A DNA stretch of 6,847 nt from Lachnospiraceae bacterium (GTDB lineage Bacteria; Bacillota; Clostridia; Lachnospirales; Lachnospiraceae), in assembly GCA_017443685.1 (NCBI GenBank), contig JAFSYD010000327.1, forward strand, positions 1-6,847. Direction: 5' to 3'. Below the pieces are notes generated by a model. That model did no database searches and was not told the origin of the DNA. It saw only the letters and a list, made by a program, of their open reading frames with translations. This document shows, piece by piece, positions 1 through 6,337 of this stretch. The translations under genes were made by a program, and so were the position numbers. The stretch's first letter is position 1, and each line of letters begins with the position of its first letter.

Positions 1-1322
1 GCGCTCTTTCTTTCATTGAGCAAAAGAACGCTGCTGTATTTATCATACTCCACGCTCCCGCATTCGTGCAAGAACTTCTTACTGTAAAAACCGCTGCTTA
101 ACGAGGTTAAAAAGATCACCATTTCCTGTCCCTCGCCGAAGGTACGGTCGATAAATAAGAAAACGTGTTTTAACTTTTCTTGAATTTCCTCTATTTTAGC
201 CATCCGATCCTGTTCAGCAGGTGCAAAAGCGGCGGCATCGGCACGATAGGCGTCGATGGTGTCCGCCGTTTGTGCAGCTGCCCCGTCGAGCGCCGCCCTT
301 CGGCGCTTCAATTCTTCAAAGCGTTCCAGCTGCTTTTCATAAAACAGATCATATTCGTAAAAATCATTATCCACCGCGTCAAACAGAAGATGCAGCAGCG
401 AAAGCTTCTCGTCAAAGGGCGCCTTTTGCATTTTCAGATCACCCTCCTTTAACGTGCCGGCAAGAATGTCGTCGATCTTGAAGTCCTCGTGATACTTCCG
501 ATACAGCTCGTAGTACAGGGCAAACGCCGAAGCAATCTCCTTATCCTGCAAAAACCCGCCGACCACTCCTTCCGTCACGGCCATCCCGAGCTTCTCATAT
601 ACGCTCACCGTCGCCGACAGATCCTCCCAGCCCCGTGCCGTAACAAAGCGCATCTCTTCCACATCCGGCCGAACCGAATAAAAGCAGTCCTTCTTGATAT
701 CCAAAAACGCCAGGATCGAACCGTGGATCCTGCGCTCGGACGCGTATTCCTTCCATGCGCCGTAATCCTCCTCAATATCGAAGCGGCGCAGCCGGTCAAG
801 AGTAACGATGTCAAAATCCCTTACCGCGCGGTTGTATTTCGCCGGATTCCCCGCACAGACGATCACAAATCCGCCCGGCACCTTATGGGTACCGAAGGTC
901 TTATACTGTAAAAACTGCAGCATCGTCGGCATCAGCGTTTCGGAAACACAGTTGATCTCGTCCAAAAACAAAATCCCCTCGGGATTGCCGCTCTCCTCGA
1001 TCCTGTCATACACCGAAGCGACAATCTCACTCATCGTATAATCCGTGACCGTATATTCCTTTCCTCCATAGATGCGCTGCGACACCACCGGAAGTCCGAT
1101 CGCGCTCTGTCTTGTGTGATGGGTAATCGTGTAAGAAACTAAATTTATATTTAATTCTTCGGCTATCTGTTCCATGATCGCTGTCTTTCCGATTCCCGGC
1201 GGGCCCATCAAAAGCAGGGGACGCCGGCGGACATCCTCCATCACATAGGCTCCGGCAGCATCTTTCAAAAGATACGCGCGAATGCTGTTTTTCAATTCTT
1301 CTTTAGCTTGTTTAATGTTCAT
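1..1322 (-). CDS. MoxR-like AAA+ ATPase (C-terminus cut off by the left window edge)
   Basis: 440 codons are readable from ATG at 1322 to the left edge with no stop, so the C-terminus is missing. The product is a cytoplasmic MoxR-type AAA+ ATPase, expected to remodel or load a client protein with a VWA partner. Walker A is GPPGIGKT (residues 40-47), Walker B is LFLDEIN (118-124), sensor 1 is AGNP (157-160), the arginine-finger region is LDRLRRFD (175-182), and the sensor-2-like segment is TARGWEDLS (228-236). All key ATPase residues look intact. Residues 325-390 are charged and helical and look like a coiled coil. They are followed by a segment containing FGEGQEMVIFLT (395-406). With at least 440 residues it is longer than a minimal MoxR protein (about 300-350). 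It is the last readable gene of the operon, 12 bases after the VWA gene. MoxR genes usually precede their VWA partner, so this order is reversed. The family call is firm; the client is unknown. Confidence 0.93.
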   Translation of the reverse strand, partial: MNIKQAKEELKNSIRAYLLKDAAGAYVMEDVRRRPLLLMGPPGIGKTAIMEQIAEELNINLVSYTITHHTRQSAIGLPVVSQRIYGGKEYTVTDYTMSEIVASVYDRIEESGNPEGILFLDEINCVSETLMPTMLQFLQYKTFGTHKVPGGFVIVCAGNPAKYNRAVRDFDIVTLDRLRRFDIEEDYGAWKEYASERRIHGSILAFLDIKKDCFYSVRPDVEEMRFVTARGWEDLSATVSVYEKLGMAVTEGVVGGFLQDKEIASAFALYYELYRKYHEDFKIDDILAGTLKEGDLKMQKAPFDEKLSLLHLLFDAVDNDFYEYDLFYEKQLERFEELKRRRAALDGAAAQTADTIDAYRADAAAFAPAEQDRMAKIEEIQEKLKHVFLFIDRTFGEGQEMVIFLTSLSSGFYSKKFLHECGSVEYDKYSSVLLLNERKS

Positions 1323-1326
1323 TTAA

Positions 1327-1332
1327 CTCTCC
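1327..1332 (-). promoter_or_regulatory. Ribosome binding site of the AAA+ ATPase gene
   Basis: GGAGAG reads on the minus strand four bases before the ATG at 1322, inside the 12-base gap after the VWA stop codon. It supports this start and independent ribosome loading within the operon. Confidence 0.8.
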
Positions 1333-1334
1333 GT

Positions 1335-2672
1335 TCATACGTATAGCTTTAGTGCCCAGCCGGGAACTTCTCTGTCGTCATATTCCTCGTCTTTTAAGAA
1401 TACGAATGCTGTCTGATACGCCGTTGCTTCCTTCGGGTAGATTCCGTGTCCATCCGTAAAATAGATGAGTCCGCGCAGATGCGTAAGCTCTCCCCGTTTC
1501 CTCAGATCCCCGATATGTGCGAACACCGGACGGAAATCTGTCCCGTAACCGCCTTTTACTGTAAAATTATCATTATATTTTTTGAGATCCCGCATATTTT
1601 CTATAATGATCTCGTGCTGAACCGCATCATCGCATTCGATCAGCCGGATATGAAAACGGGAAAAAAAGCTTCCCTGTGTCTGCAGAAGCTCCATGGTCTG
1701 ATTCAAAAACTTCTGCACGTGATGCCGGTTCGTGGATGCCGAGGTGTCGATCGCGATCACCAGCTCATCGATCCGCCGGCTCTCCCGATACTCGACCGGC
1801 TCGATCAGCGGCAGGTTCCCATACAGCTTTATTCCATAGTGATAGTACCCCGGATCGAACATTTCCATATCAATCGACAGCTCTTCCCGATACACCGCAA
1901 ACTGCAACAGAAATGCCGTGTAATCCGGATGCGGCTCGTAGTATGTCTTCAATATACGTGACAGCCGCCCCCTCTCGTCGCCGCGTTCACTTCCGCTGAT
2001 ATCCATTTCCACAGCTACCCGCTCCGCAGCACGCTCCCACGTTTCCTTAAGCGGCAGATTTGCCATCGGCGTCATCCGGATGTCCTCCGGCAACTCGGGG
2101 GCTTCTTTGTTTTGCTCATCCTTAAGCTTTTCCCAGAACCCATGATCATCCACAGCAAATTCCGCCGCGATCCGATGCATTGTTATTCCGTCTGTCGGAT
2201 TATCAGTAAAATAACGATATAATTTCTCTGCCGTTATATAAGAAACCGCCCCCTGCAGACGATCGTACCATTCTTCGCGGAAGTCGCTTGTCACTCTGTT
2301 CAAAAGCGGCACATCCATATCGTCAATCGCCGCTTCGACCGCAATATCGCAGCAGACATCCCACAGATCACCGTCCGGATACGCCTTCTTATGGAACATA
2401 TGTAAAAAGAGGCAATGGAGCAGCATATGCATATACGCACGCTCCAGACCGTTTTCCGATTCCAGATACTGCTCGCGCAGGTAACGTGTGTTGTATCGGA
2501 TGAATGCGCCGTCGGTCCCAATGGTGCGCGTATTCAGGTCCATCACAAAATCAAGCCCGAACAGCGCTGCCCCCAGAAAATGCATTGCAAGATACAGTCC
2601 TGTCCGTACATCCCCCAATATTCGGCTTCCCAGTTGTTGTAACGCTTCGCGCGTGTGTATTTTTTCATTCAT
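1335..2672 (-). CDS. VWA-like protein with N-terminal DUF2201-type metallopeptidase-like domain
   Basis: A protein of 445 residues when started at the ATG at 2672. The open frame extends upstream to 2822, but those extra 50 codons lie almost entirely over the end of the preceding gene and read as Arg-rich shadow sequence, so they were excluded. The N-terminal region (about 10-215) matches the DUF2201 N-terminal 'putative metallopeptidase' pattern: MHMLLHCLFLHMF at 81-93, then DVCCDIAVEAAID at 105-117. Where the family has HELLH this protein has HMLLH (82-86), so the catalytic Glu is missing and hydrolysis is unlikely. The C-terminal VWA domain (about 302-445) has a full MIDAS set: DTSAS (309-313), Thr in YGTDF (376-380), and Asp in FTDG (405-408). 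It should bind a divalent metal and a client or the ATPase. The ribosome binding site is weak (GGAA about 10 bases upstream), so coupling to the upstream gene is likely. It precedes the MoxR ATPase, its expected partner. Confidence 0.9.
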   Translation of the reverse strand: MNEKIHTREALQQLGSRILGDVRTGLYLAMHFLGAALFGLDFVMDLNTRTIGTDGAFIRYNTRYLREQYLESENGLERAYMHMLLHCLFLHMFHKKAYPDGDLWDVCCDIAVEAAIDDMDVPLLNRVTSDFREEWYDRLQGAVSYITAEKLYRYFTDNPTDGITMHRIAAEFAVDDHGFWEKLKDEQNKEAPELPEDIRMTPMANLPLKETWERAAERVAVEMDISGSERGDERGRLSRILKTYYEPHPDYTAFLLQFAVYREELSIDMEMFDPGYYHYGIKLYGNLPLIEPVEYRESRRIDELVIAIDTSASTNRHHVQKFLNQTMELLQTQGSFFSRFHIRLIECDDAVQHEIIIENMRDLKKYNDNFTVKGGYGTDFRPVFAHIGDLRKRGELTHLRGLIYFTDGHGIYPKEATAYQTAFVFLKDEEYDDREVPGWALKLYV

Positions 2673-2697
2673 CGCAATTGTGTTCCGTTTTGAGTTC

Positions 2698-3450
2698 TCA
2701 AAGCATATCCGGCACCATCGCCTGCGCCCGCTGCTTTCCCCAATGCTTCTTTTCATATGCCAAAAGCATAGCGGCCGCCTCCGATAATGACGGTGTGTTA
2801 CAACCGGGCAATATGGCATCAACCGTCTCCCGATCGATCAGCATCCGCTCCGTCATAAGGGAAAGCGCCTGTATCGGCTGCCAGGGATAAGGGTCAGCCG
2901 TTCGATCGCTTGCCCCGTCATTTGCTATGTCAAGATTTAATATGTAGCACAATACCGCAAAAGCACATCGTTCGATATATCGCTCATACTTCTCTCTATG
3001 CCCTACGGCAAGATCGACCGGCGAAAGGAGCCGCCCGAGCGCAACATCAAATGCCGCCGTTCCCCCTTCATCCACCGCATGAGAAAAAAGGCCGTCATAC
3101 TCGCGCAGACGGATCGAACGCCGCCAAACGCATTCCCGGTAGACATAACCGCTTCCCTCGATCTTATGATGGATCGCCCGTGCGCGGGTATCTTCGATAA
3201 AATCATACAGATAGGAAGGAAACGCAAGGTACAGCCGCCCGTCATCCGTCACGAGCGTAACGCGCGTATGTCCTGCCCGTTCGGAGAGAATGCGCTTTAG
3301 TATATCAAAATCCCCATGCAGCTGCCCGCTTGTTCCGTCTATGGAAAAGCCCCTTTCGCCCGGATAAAAAAAGGTCATATCCGTATGCGTTTTGCACGAA
3401 CGTATGACCTTTTCCTCATCGTATTCCCCGGAAATCGTAATGGAGATCAT
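2698..3450 (-). CDS. Unrecognised 250-residue cytoplasmic protein within the AAA+/VWA operon
   Basis: I do not recognise this protein. It starts with ATG at 3450, two bases after the stop of the response-regulator gene, with only a distant AGGGG (3462-3466) ahead of it, so translation is probably coupled. It ends with TGA 25 bases before the VWA gene. There is no signal peptide and no convincing membrane span; residues 161-174 are hydrophobic but too short. Residues 1-90 look like a mixed alpha/beta domain with a DGRLYLAFPSYLYDF segment (70-84). Residues 90-120 are rich in Arg, and 150-250 appear helical, ending in AAAMLLAYEKKHWGKQRAQ. No catalytic motif was found. Its place between a c-di-GMP regulator and a MoxR/VWA pair suggests an accessory or adaptor subunit, or the client of the pair. 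That is inference from position only. The ORF itself is well supported by tight packing with both neighbours. Confidence 0.8.
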   Translation of the reverse strand: MISITISGEYDEEKVIRSCKTHTDMTFFYPGERGFSIDGTSGQLHGDFDILKRILSERAGHTRVTLVTDDGRLYLAFPSYLYDFIEDTRARAIHHKIEGSGYVYRECVWRRSIRLREYDGLFSHAVDEGGTAAFDVALGRLLSPVDLAVGHREKYERYIERCAFAVLCYILNLDIANDGASDRTADPYPWQPIQALSLMTERMLIDRETVDAILPGCNTPSLSEAAAMLLAYEKKHWGKQRAQAMVPDML

Positions 3451-3452
3451 CG

Positions 3453-4508
3453 CTAATTCGACCCCTGCATATGATAATTCACGTCTTCATCGATAAGCGA
3501 GAGCATGGCATCCGCCATTTCGGGATCAAATTGCGTGCCCTTACCCTTTTCGATCTCACTGCGTGCATAATCCTGCGGCCGCGTGTTATGGTAGGTGCGC
3601 TTACTCGTCATCGCATCATAAGAATCCGCAACCGCAAGGATCCGCGCCTCCTCAGGAATCTCATAGCCTTTTAATCCTTCCGGATAACCGGAGCCGTCAA
3701 AATGTTCGTGATGATACCGCGCACCGATCGCCAGATGCGGCATCGCGCGGATCGTGCCTAAGATCTCCGAACCGATCGTCGGATGCTGCTTGATCTTTTC
3801 ATATTCCTCATCGGTCAGCTTCGTCGTCTTGTGGATGATCTCATCGGGAATGCCGATCTTGCCGATATCGTGGAGCATCCCCATATAGTAGAGCTCTTCT
3901 TTATACGTTTCATCCTTGTGCAGCTTATCGGCGAGCGCCACCGCGTATTCCGCGACACGCTGGGAGTGGCCGTTCGTGTATTCATCCTTCGCATCGACCG
4001 CACGCGCCAGCGCCAGAATGATCTGATCGGAAAGCTCGCGGCTTTCCTGCTCCTTTTTCCGTAACTCGCGGGTCCTCTCGTCTACGATACTGTCGAGCTC
4101 CTTCAGCATAATATCAAGCTCGATGATCCGCATAATGCGCTGGATCATAATGTCAGGCACGAACGGCTTTTTGATAAAATCGGACGCCCCCTCTTCAAAG
4201 CATCGGATCTCATTTTCCGTATCGTCGTCACTCGTTAAAAAAACGATCGGTACCGCACTTGTCTTCGCGTTCTCTTTTAACCGGCGCATCGTTTCAAAGC
4301 CATCCATCCCCGGCATCCGCTTATCCAAAAGAACCAGATGCGGGCCAAACTGCTCCGCGACCGCAATCCCTTCCGCGCCGGAGTTTACCGCTTTCGCCGT
4401 AAAACCACTGCGGTCAAGCACCCGCAGCGTCATATTCGCGACGACAGGATCGTCATCCACCACCAAAACCTTATAGCCACGTTTTAAAATATCTTCCTTT
4501 GCGTACAT
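3453..4508 (-). CDS. Response regulator with REC and HD-GYP domains (predicted cyclic-di-GMP phosphodiesterase)
   Basis: A soluble two-component regulator of 351 residues. The receiver domain (about 12-130) has the acidic cluster VVDDD (16-20), phosphoacceptor Asp62 in LLDKRMPGMDG, Thr92, and Lys114 in FIKKPF. A helical linker (about 130-160) joins it to the HD-GYP domain (about 162-345). The metal and catalytic residues are present: His181, HDIGK (213-217), His242, the HHEHFDGSGYP segment (266-276) and Asp295 in VADSYDAMTSKR. The family hydrolyses c-di-GMP to pGpG or GMP, so an active enzyme controlled by phosphorylation is expected. The frame can be extended to a TTG at 4580, but that codon lies close to the predicted transcription start and has no ribosome binding site. 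ATG at 4508 has AGAGGA just upstream and begins right before the REC domain. No histidine kinase gene is visible. It is the first gene of the operon and divergent from the transglycosylase. Confidence 0.95.
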   Translation of the reverse strand: MYAKEDILKRGYKVLVVDDDPVVANMTLRVLDRSGFTAKAVNSGAEGIAVAEQFGPHLVLLDKRMPGMDGFETMRRLKENAKTSAVPIVFLTSDDDTENEIRCFEEGASDFIKKPFVPDIMIQRIMRIIELDIMLKELDSIVDERTRELRKKEQESRELSDQIILALARAVDAKDEYTNGHSQRVAEYAVALADKLHKDETYKEELYYMGMLHDIGKIGIPDEIIHKTTKLTDEEYEKIKQHPTIGSEILGTIRAMPHLAIGARYHHEHFDGSGYPEGLKGYEIPEEARILAVADSYDAMTSKRTYHNTRPQDYARSEIEKGKGTQFDPEMADAMLSLIDEDVNYHMQGSN

Positions 4509-4511
4509 AAT

Positions 4512-4517
4512 TCCTCT
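4512..4517 (-). promoter_or_regulatory. Ribosome binding site deciding the response-regulator start
   Basis: AGAGGA on the minus strand, three bases before ATG at 4508. It favours this start over the upstream in-frame TTG at 4580, which lacks any such signal. Confidence 0.75.
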
Positions 4518-4541
4518 GCTGTCATTCACCTGTGTGTAAAA

Positions 4542-4555
4542 TCCGTTGAAACGGA
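4542..4555 (-). other. Small palindrome in the 5' leader of the operon
   Basis: TCCGTT and AACGGA (minus strand TCCGTTTCAACGGA) form a perfect 6+6 inverted repeat with a two-base centre, followed on the minus strand by TTTTAC. It lies in the roughly 78-base leader between the predicted transcription start and ATG 4508. It could be a protein-binding site or a weak attenuator-like hairpin. The T run is short, so a strong terminator is unlikely. Confidence 0.35.
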
Positions 4556-4564
4556 AGATTCCCT

Positions 4565-4597
4565 TTACTTTTACAAACAAAAATCCGATAATATTAT
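4565..4597 (+). promoter_or_regulatory. Candidate promoter(s) of the lytic transglycosylase gene, sigma-28-like or sigma-A
   Basis: Two readings overlap. Sigma-28-like: TCCGATAA (4584-4591) matches seven of eight of the flagellar -10 GCCGATAA, with TTACTTTT (4565-4572) eleven bases upstream matching five of eight of TAAAGTTT. Sigma-A-like: TTTACA (4570-4575), 16 bases, TATTAT (4592-4597), each five of six. Either would start transcription near 4600-4605, downstream of which ATG 4648 has a proper ribosome binding site. The site overlaps the operon promoter on the other strand. The -35 of the sigma-28 reading is weak, so the choice of sigma factor is open. Confidence 0.5.
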
Positions 4598-4621
4598 AAG
4601 GGAATTTTTATCAAATGTCAC
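4593..4621 (-). promoter_or_regulatory. Sigma-A promoter of the response-regulator/AAA+/VWA operon
   Basis: On the minus strand, GTGACA (4621-4616, five of six matches to TTGACA) is followed after exactly 17 bases by a perfect TATAAT (4598-4593). Transcription should start near 4586, giving a leader of about 78 bases before ATG 4508. The spacing and match make this the best promoter in the window. No other convincing promoter was seen inside the four-gene operon. Confidence 0.75.
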
Positions 4622-4635
4622 TCTTTTTCGCAGAC

Positions 4636-4641
4636 AGGGAG
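4636..4641 (+). promoter_or_regulatory. Ribosome binding site deciding the transglycosylase start
   Basis: AGGGAG lies six bases before ATG 4648. The alternative ATG at 4615 would sit very close to the predicted transcription start, with at best a distant AAGGGA that may not even be transcribed. Confidence 0.7.
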
Positions 4642-4647
4642 CATTTT

Positions 4648-6267
4648 ATGCAGGTTACGAACACTACTTCCACCACCGTAAACGACACTTCGGCAAATTC
4701 GGGCGTCGTTTATCTCGATGCGCTTGAAAAAAGAGCGTTTCAGTCCGCATTGGATCACGCCATCGATGATACCGCAAAAAGCACCGATAATACGGCGGCA
4801 AATGTGGATCTCGATTCGATTTTTACGAAAGCTTCCGCTGCTTACGGCGTGGATAAGAATCTGCTTTTGGCGATCGGCTATCACGAATCACGTTTTCAGA
4901 GCGGCGCCACCAGCTCGAAAGGCGCGATGGGGATCATGCAGCTGATGCCCTCCGCCGCGGCGGATATGGGCGTTATGAACGCTTATGATCCCGAACAGAA
5001 CATTATGGGTGCCGCGAAGCTTTTGGACCGGTTTCTGGACAAGTACAACGGCGATACCTCGATGGCGCTTGCCGCTTACGCGATGGGTCCGTCCGCGCTT
5101 GCCAATGCGATCAGCGAAACCGGATCCATGCCGGAGTCTGTCCGAAAAATTGTGGACGATGTTATCAGCCTTTCGCGTGAGGGAGGATCTCTTCTGGCTC
5201 GCGCAAAGGATGAGTATCCCGATCCGAATGATATTTTATCCGGCAATTTAAAAAACGAATTTGAGAAATTCGCCGGACGCTCCTCCTACCCGATCTTTAT
5301 GTCGGAATTCCAAAGAATAATGAAATCCAGGCAGGCTTACGGAATGTCATCCTACGATATGTCCGGCGTCGGGAAAAAAGAGCTTTTAGACGGGGTGAAT
5401 TCTGCGCTTAAGGCGACGATCACGCGCTTGCAAACGGAAAGCACGGCCGCGTCCTCCTCTTCTTCGGCGGATACGGCCCGGGATACCGCTTCACAGACAG
5501 CCTCAGCCTCCTCTGCGGAAACCGCTTCAACATCAGACACTGTTTCGGCATCGGCTTCTTCCGCCGATCCGTCCGGCGGCCAATCGGTCATGCAGATCAT
5601 CGATAAGGATGGCTCGATCACGCAGGTTACGATGTCGGGCTCAAGCAGCAGCTCATCGGGATCCTCCGGCAGCTCGTCCGCATCCACCGGCAGTTCGTCG
5701 GACAGCGGAGAAACATCTGTCAGCGAAAAAGGAAATGTTGTCGGACTGATCAATAAGGATGCGGCGACAGGTAAATTAAATTCAAAGGGAAGTTCCGCAA
5801 CGGGCTCCCCCGCTTCGTCCGGGACGTCAATCGGAACGGCGGCATCCGCAGGTGCTTCATCCGGAGCTTCGACTGACAATACCACTCCGTCCGCGGATGA
5901 CGCGGCACAGACCGTTGTTCCTTCGGATAACACTTCCGGTTCTTCGTCTGACAATACCACTCCGTCCGCGGATGATGTGACACAGACCGTTGTTCCTTCG
6001 GGTGATGCTTCCGCTTCTGACAGCGCAGCCGATTCGCCCTCTTCGACCGATACATCGGCTGAAGCTGCGTCGGCTTCCGGAAACGGCTCGACCGGAACCG
6101 AAGCACCGACAGACGCCGCTTCAACTGATACATCCGCTTGGACCTTGCCGACATCCGAGTCCGCCTCGACCGAAACGGAAGCATCGACAGACACTGTTTC
6201 AACCTCGGATGCGGCGTCGCAGAATACTGCCGGTACAACCGGTGTATCCGCATCAGAGGACACATAA
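4648..6267 (+). CDS. SLT-type lytic transglycosylase with long acidic Ser/Thr/Ala-rich tail and no signal peptide
   Basis: A protein of 539 residues from ATG 4648 (an ATG at 4615 would add eleven residues). The SLT domain (about 54-155) starts at LDSIFTKASAAYGVDKNLLLAI. Catalytic Glu80 is in YHESRF, followed by KGAMGIMQLMP (91-101), DPEQNIMGAAKLL (114-126) and LAAYAMGP (141-148). Such enzymes cleave the MurNAc-GlcNAc bond of peptidoglycan to a 1,6-anhydro product. The usual AYNAGP motif reads AYAMGP, losing the conserved Asn. The N-terminus (MQVTNTTSTTVND) is polar, with no Sec signal, lipobox or membrane span. Residues 155-263 are helical with no recognised domain. Residues 264-539 are low-complexity Ser/Thr/Ala/Asp/Glu with two related islands (314-331 and 364-381) and two internal repeats. 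There is no LysM, SH3 or LPXTG motif at the end. Signal-less SLT proteins with polar N-termini occur in flagellated clostridia, so flagellar export is possible but unproven. Confidence 0.88.
   Translation: MQVTNTTSTTVNDTSANSGVVYLDALEKRAFQSALDHAIDDTAKSTDNTAANVDLDSIFTKASAAYGVDKNLLLAIGYHESRFQSGATSSKGAMGIMQLMPSAAADMGVMNAYDPEQNIMGAAKLLDRFLDKYNGDTSMALAAYAMGPSALANAISETGSMPESVRKIVDDVISLSREGGSLLARAKDEYPDPNDILSGNLKNEFEKFAGRSSYPIFMSEFQRIMKSRQAYGMSSYDMSGVGKKELLDGVNSALKATITRLQTESTAASSSSSADTARDTASQTASASSAETASTSDTVSASASSADPSGGQSVMQIIDKDGSITQVTMSGSSSSSSGSSGSSSASTGSSSDSGETSVSEKGNVVGLINKDAATGKLNSKGSSATGSPASSGTSIGTAASAGASSGASTDNTTPSADDAAQTVVPSDNTSGSSSDNTTPSADDVTQTVVPSGDASASDSAADSPSSTDTSAEAASASGNGSTGTEAPTDAASTDTSAWTLPTSESASTETEASTDTVSTSDAASQNTAGTTGVSASEDT
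5873..6001 (+). repeat. Tandem repeat of 75-base period in the transglycosylase tail
   Basis: Two copies, 5873-5926 and 5948-6001, match at 51 of 54 bases and are spaced by 75 bases (25 codons). Each encodes DNTTPSADD followed by three variable positions and QTVVPS. The three differences (at codons AA versus VT and a silent site) indicate recent duplication or recombination within the tail. Confidence 0.9.
6087..6203 (+). repeat. Diverged direct repeat of 78-base period near the tail end
   Basis: Segments 6087-6125 and 6165-6203 match at about 33 of 39 bases, both starting CTCGACCG. They encode the related peptides STGTEAPTDAAST and STETEASTDTVST, 26 residues apart. This is an older duplication than the one at 5873. 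Confidence 0.75.
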
Positions 6268-6295
6268 AGATACCACAGCCCGAAAACTTTTTACC

Positions 6296-6337
6296 CACAA
6301 AAGAAGTGCCCCGATGTGAGGCACTTCTTTTGTGTTT
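6296..6337 (+). terminator. Intrinsic terminator after the transglycosylase gene, probably bidirectional
   Basis: CACAAAAGAAGTGCC (6296-6310) and GGCACTTCTTTTGTG (6320-6334) form a perfect 15-base-pair stem with a nine-base loop. The core GAAGTGCC/GGCACTTC is flanked by A4 on the left and T4 on the right, so it can terminate plus-strand transcripts and also transcripts arriving from the right. It begins 28 bases after the stop codon. Confidence 0.85.

Noticed and set aside
489..911. Plus-strand frames opposite the AAA+ ATPase gene, including one of 140 codons
   Set aside because: They are antisense to a protein with fully intact Walker and sensor motifs and show no domain or ribosome binding site.
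2673..2822. Extended N-terminus of the VWA protein (50 extra codons)
   Set aside because: These codons lie mainly over the end of the preceding gene in another frame and read as Arg/Cys/Trp-rich shadow sequence. The ATG at 2672 begins the recognisable protein.
4509..4580. TTG start at 4580 for the response regulator
   Set aside because: It would fall close to the predicted transcription start, lacks a ribosome binding site, and adds 24 residues ahead of the receiver domain. ATG 4508 has AGAGGA immediately upstream.
4615..4647. ATG at 4615 as the start of the transglycosylase
   Set aside because: It overlaps the -35 box of the opposite promoter and sits about ten bases after the predicted start of its own transcript. 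ATG 4648 has AGGGAG at ideal spacing. It cannot be fully excluded, but neither start gives a signal peptide.
5352..6263. Long open frame of 303 codons on the minus strand over the transglycosylase tail
   Set aside because: It is the antisense mirror of a Ser/Ala/Thr/Asp-rich coding stretch, where biased codons (GCN, TCN, GAY, ACN) give few stops on the other strand. The translation is low-complexity Val/Ser/Ala/Glu/Asp with no ribosome binding site or domain.
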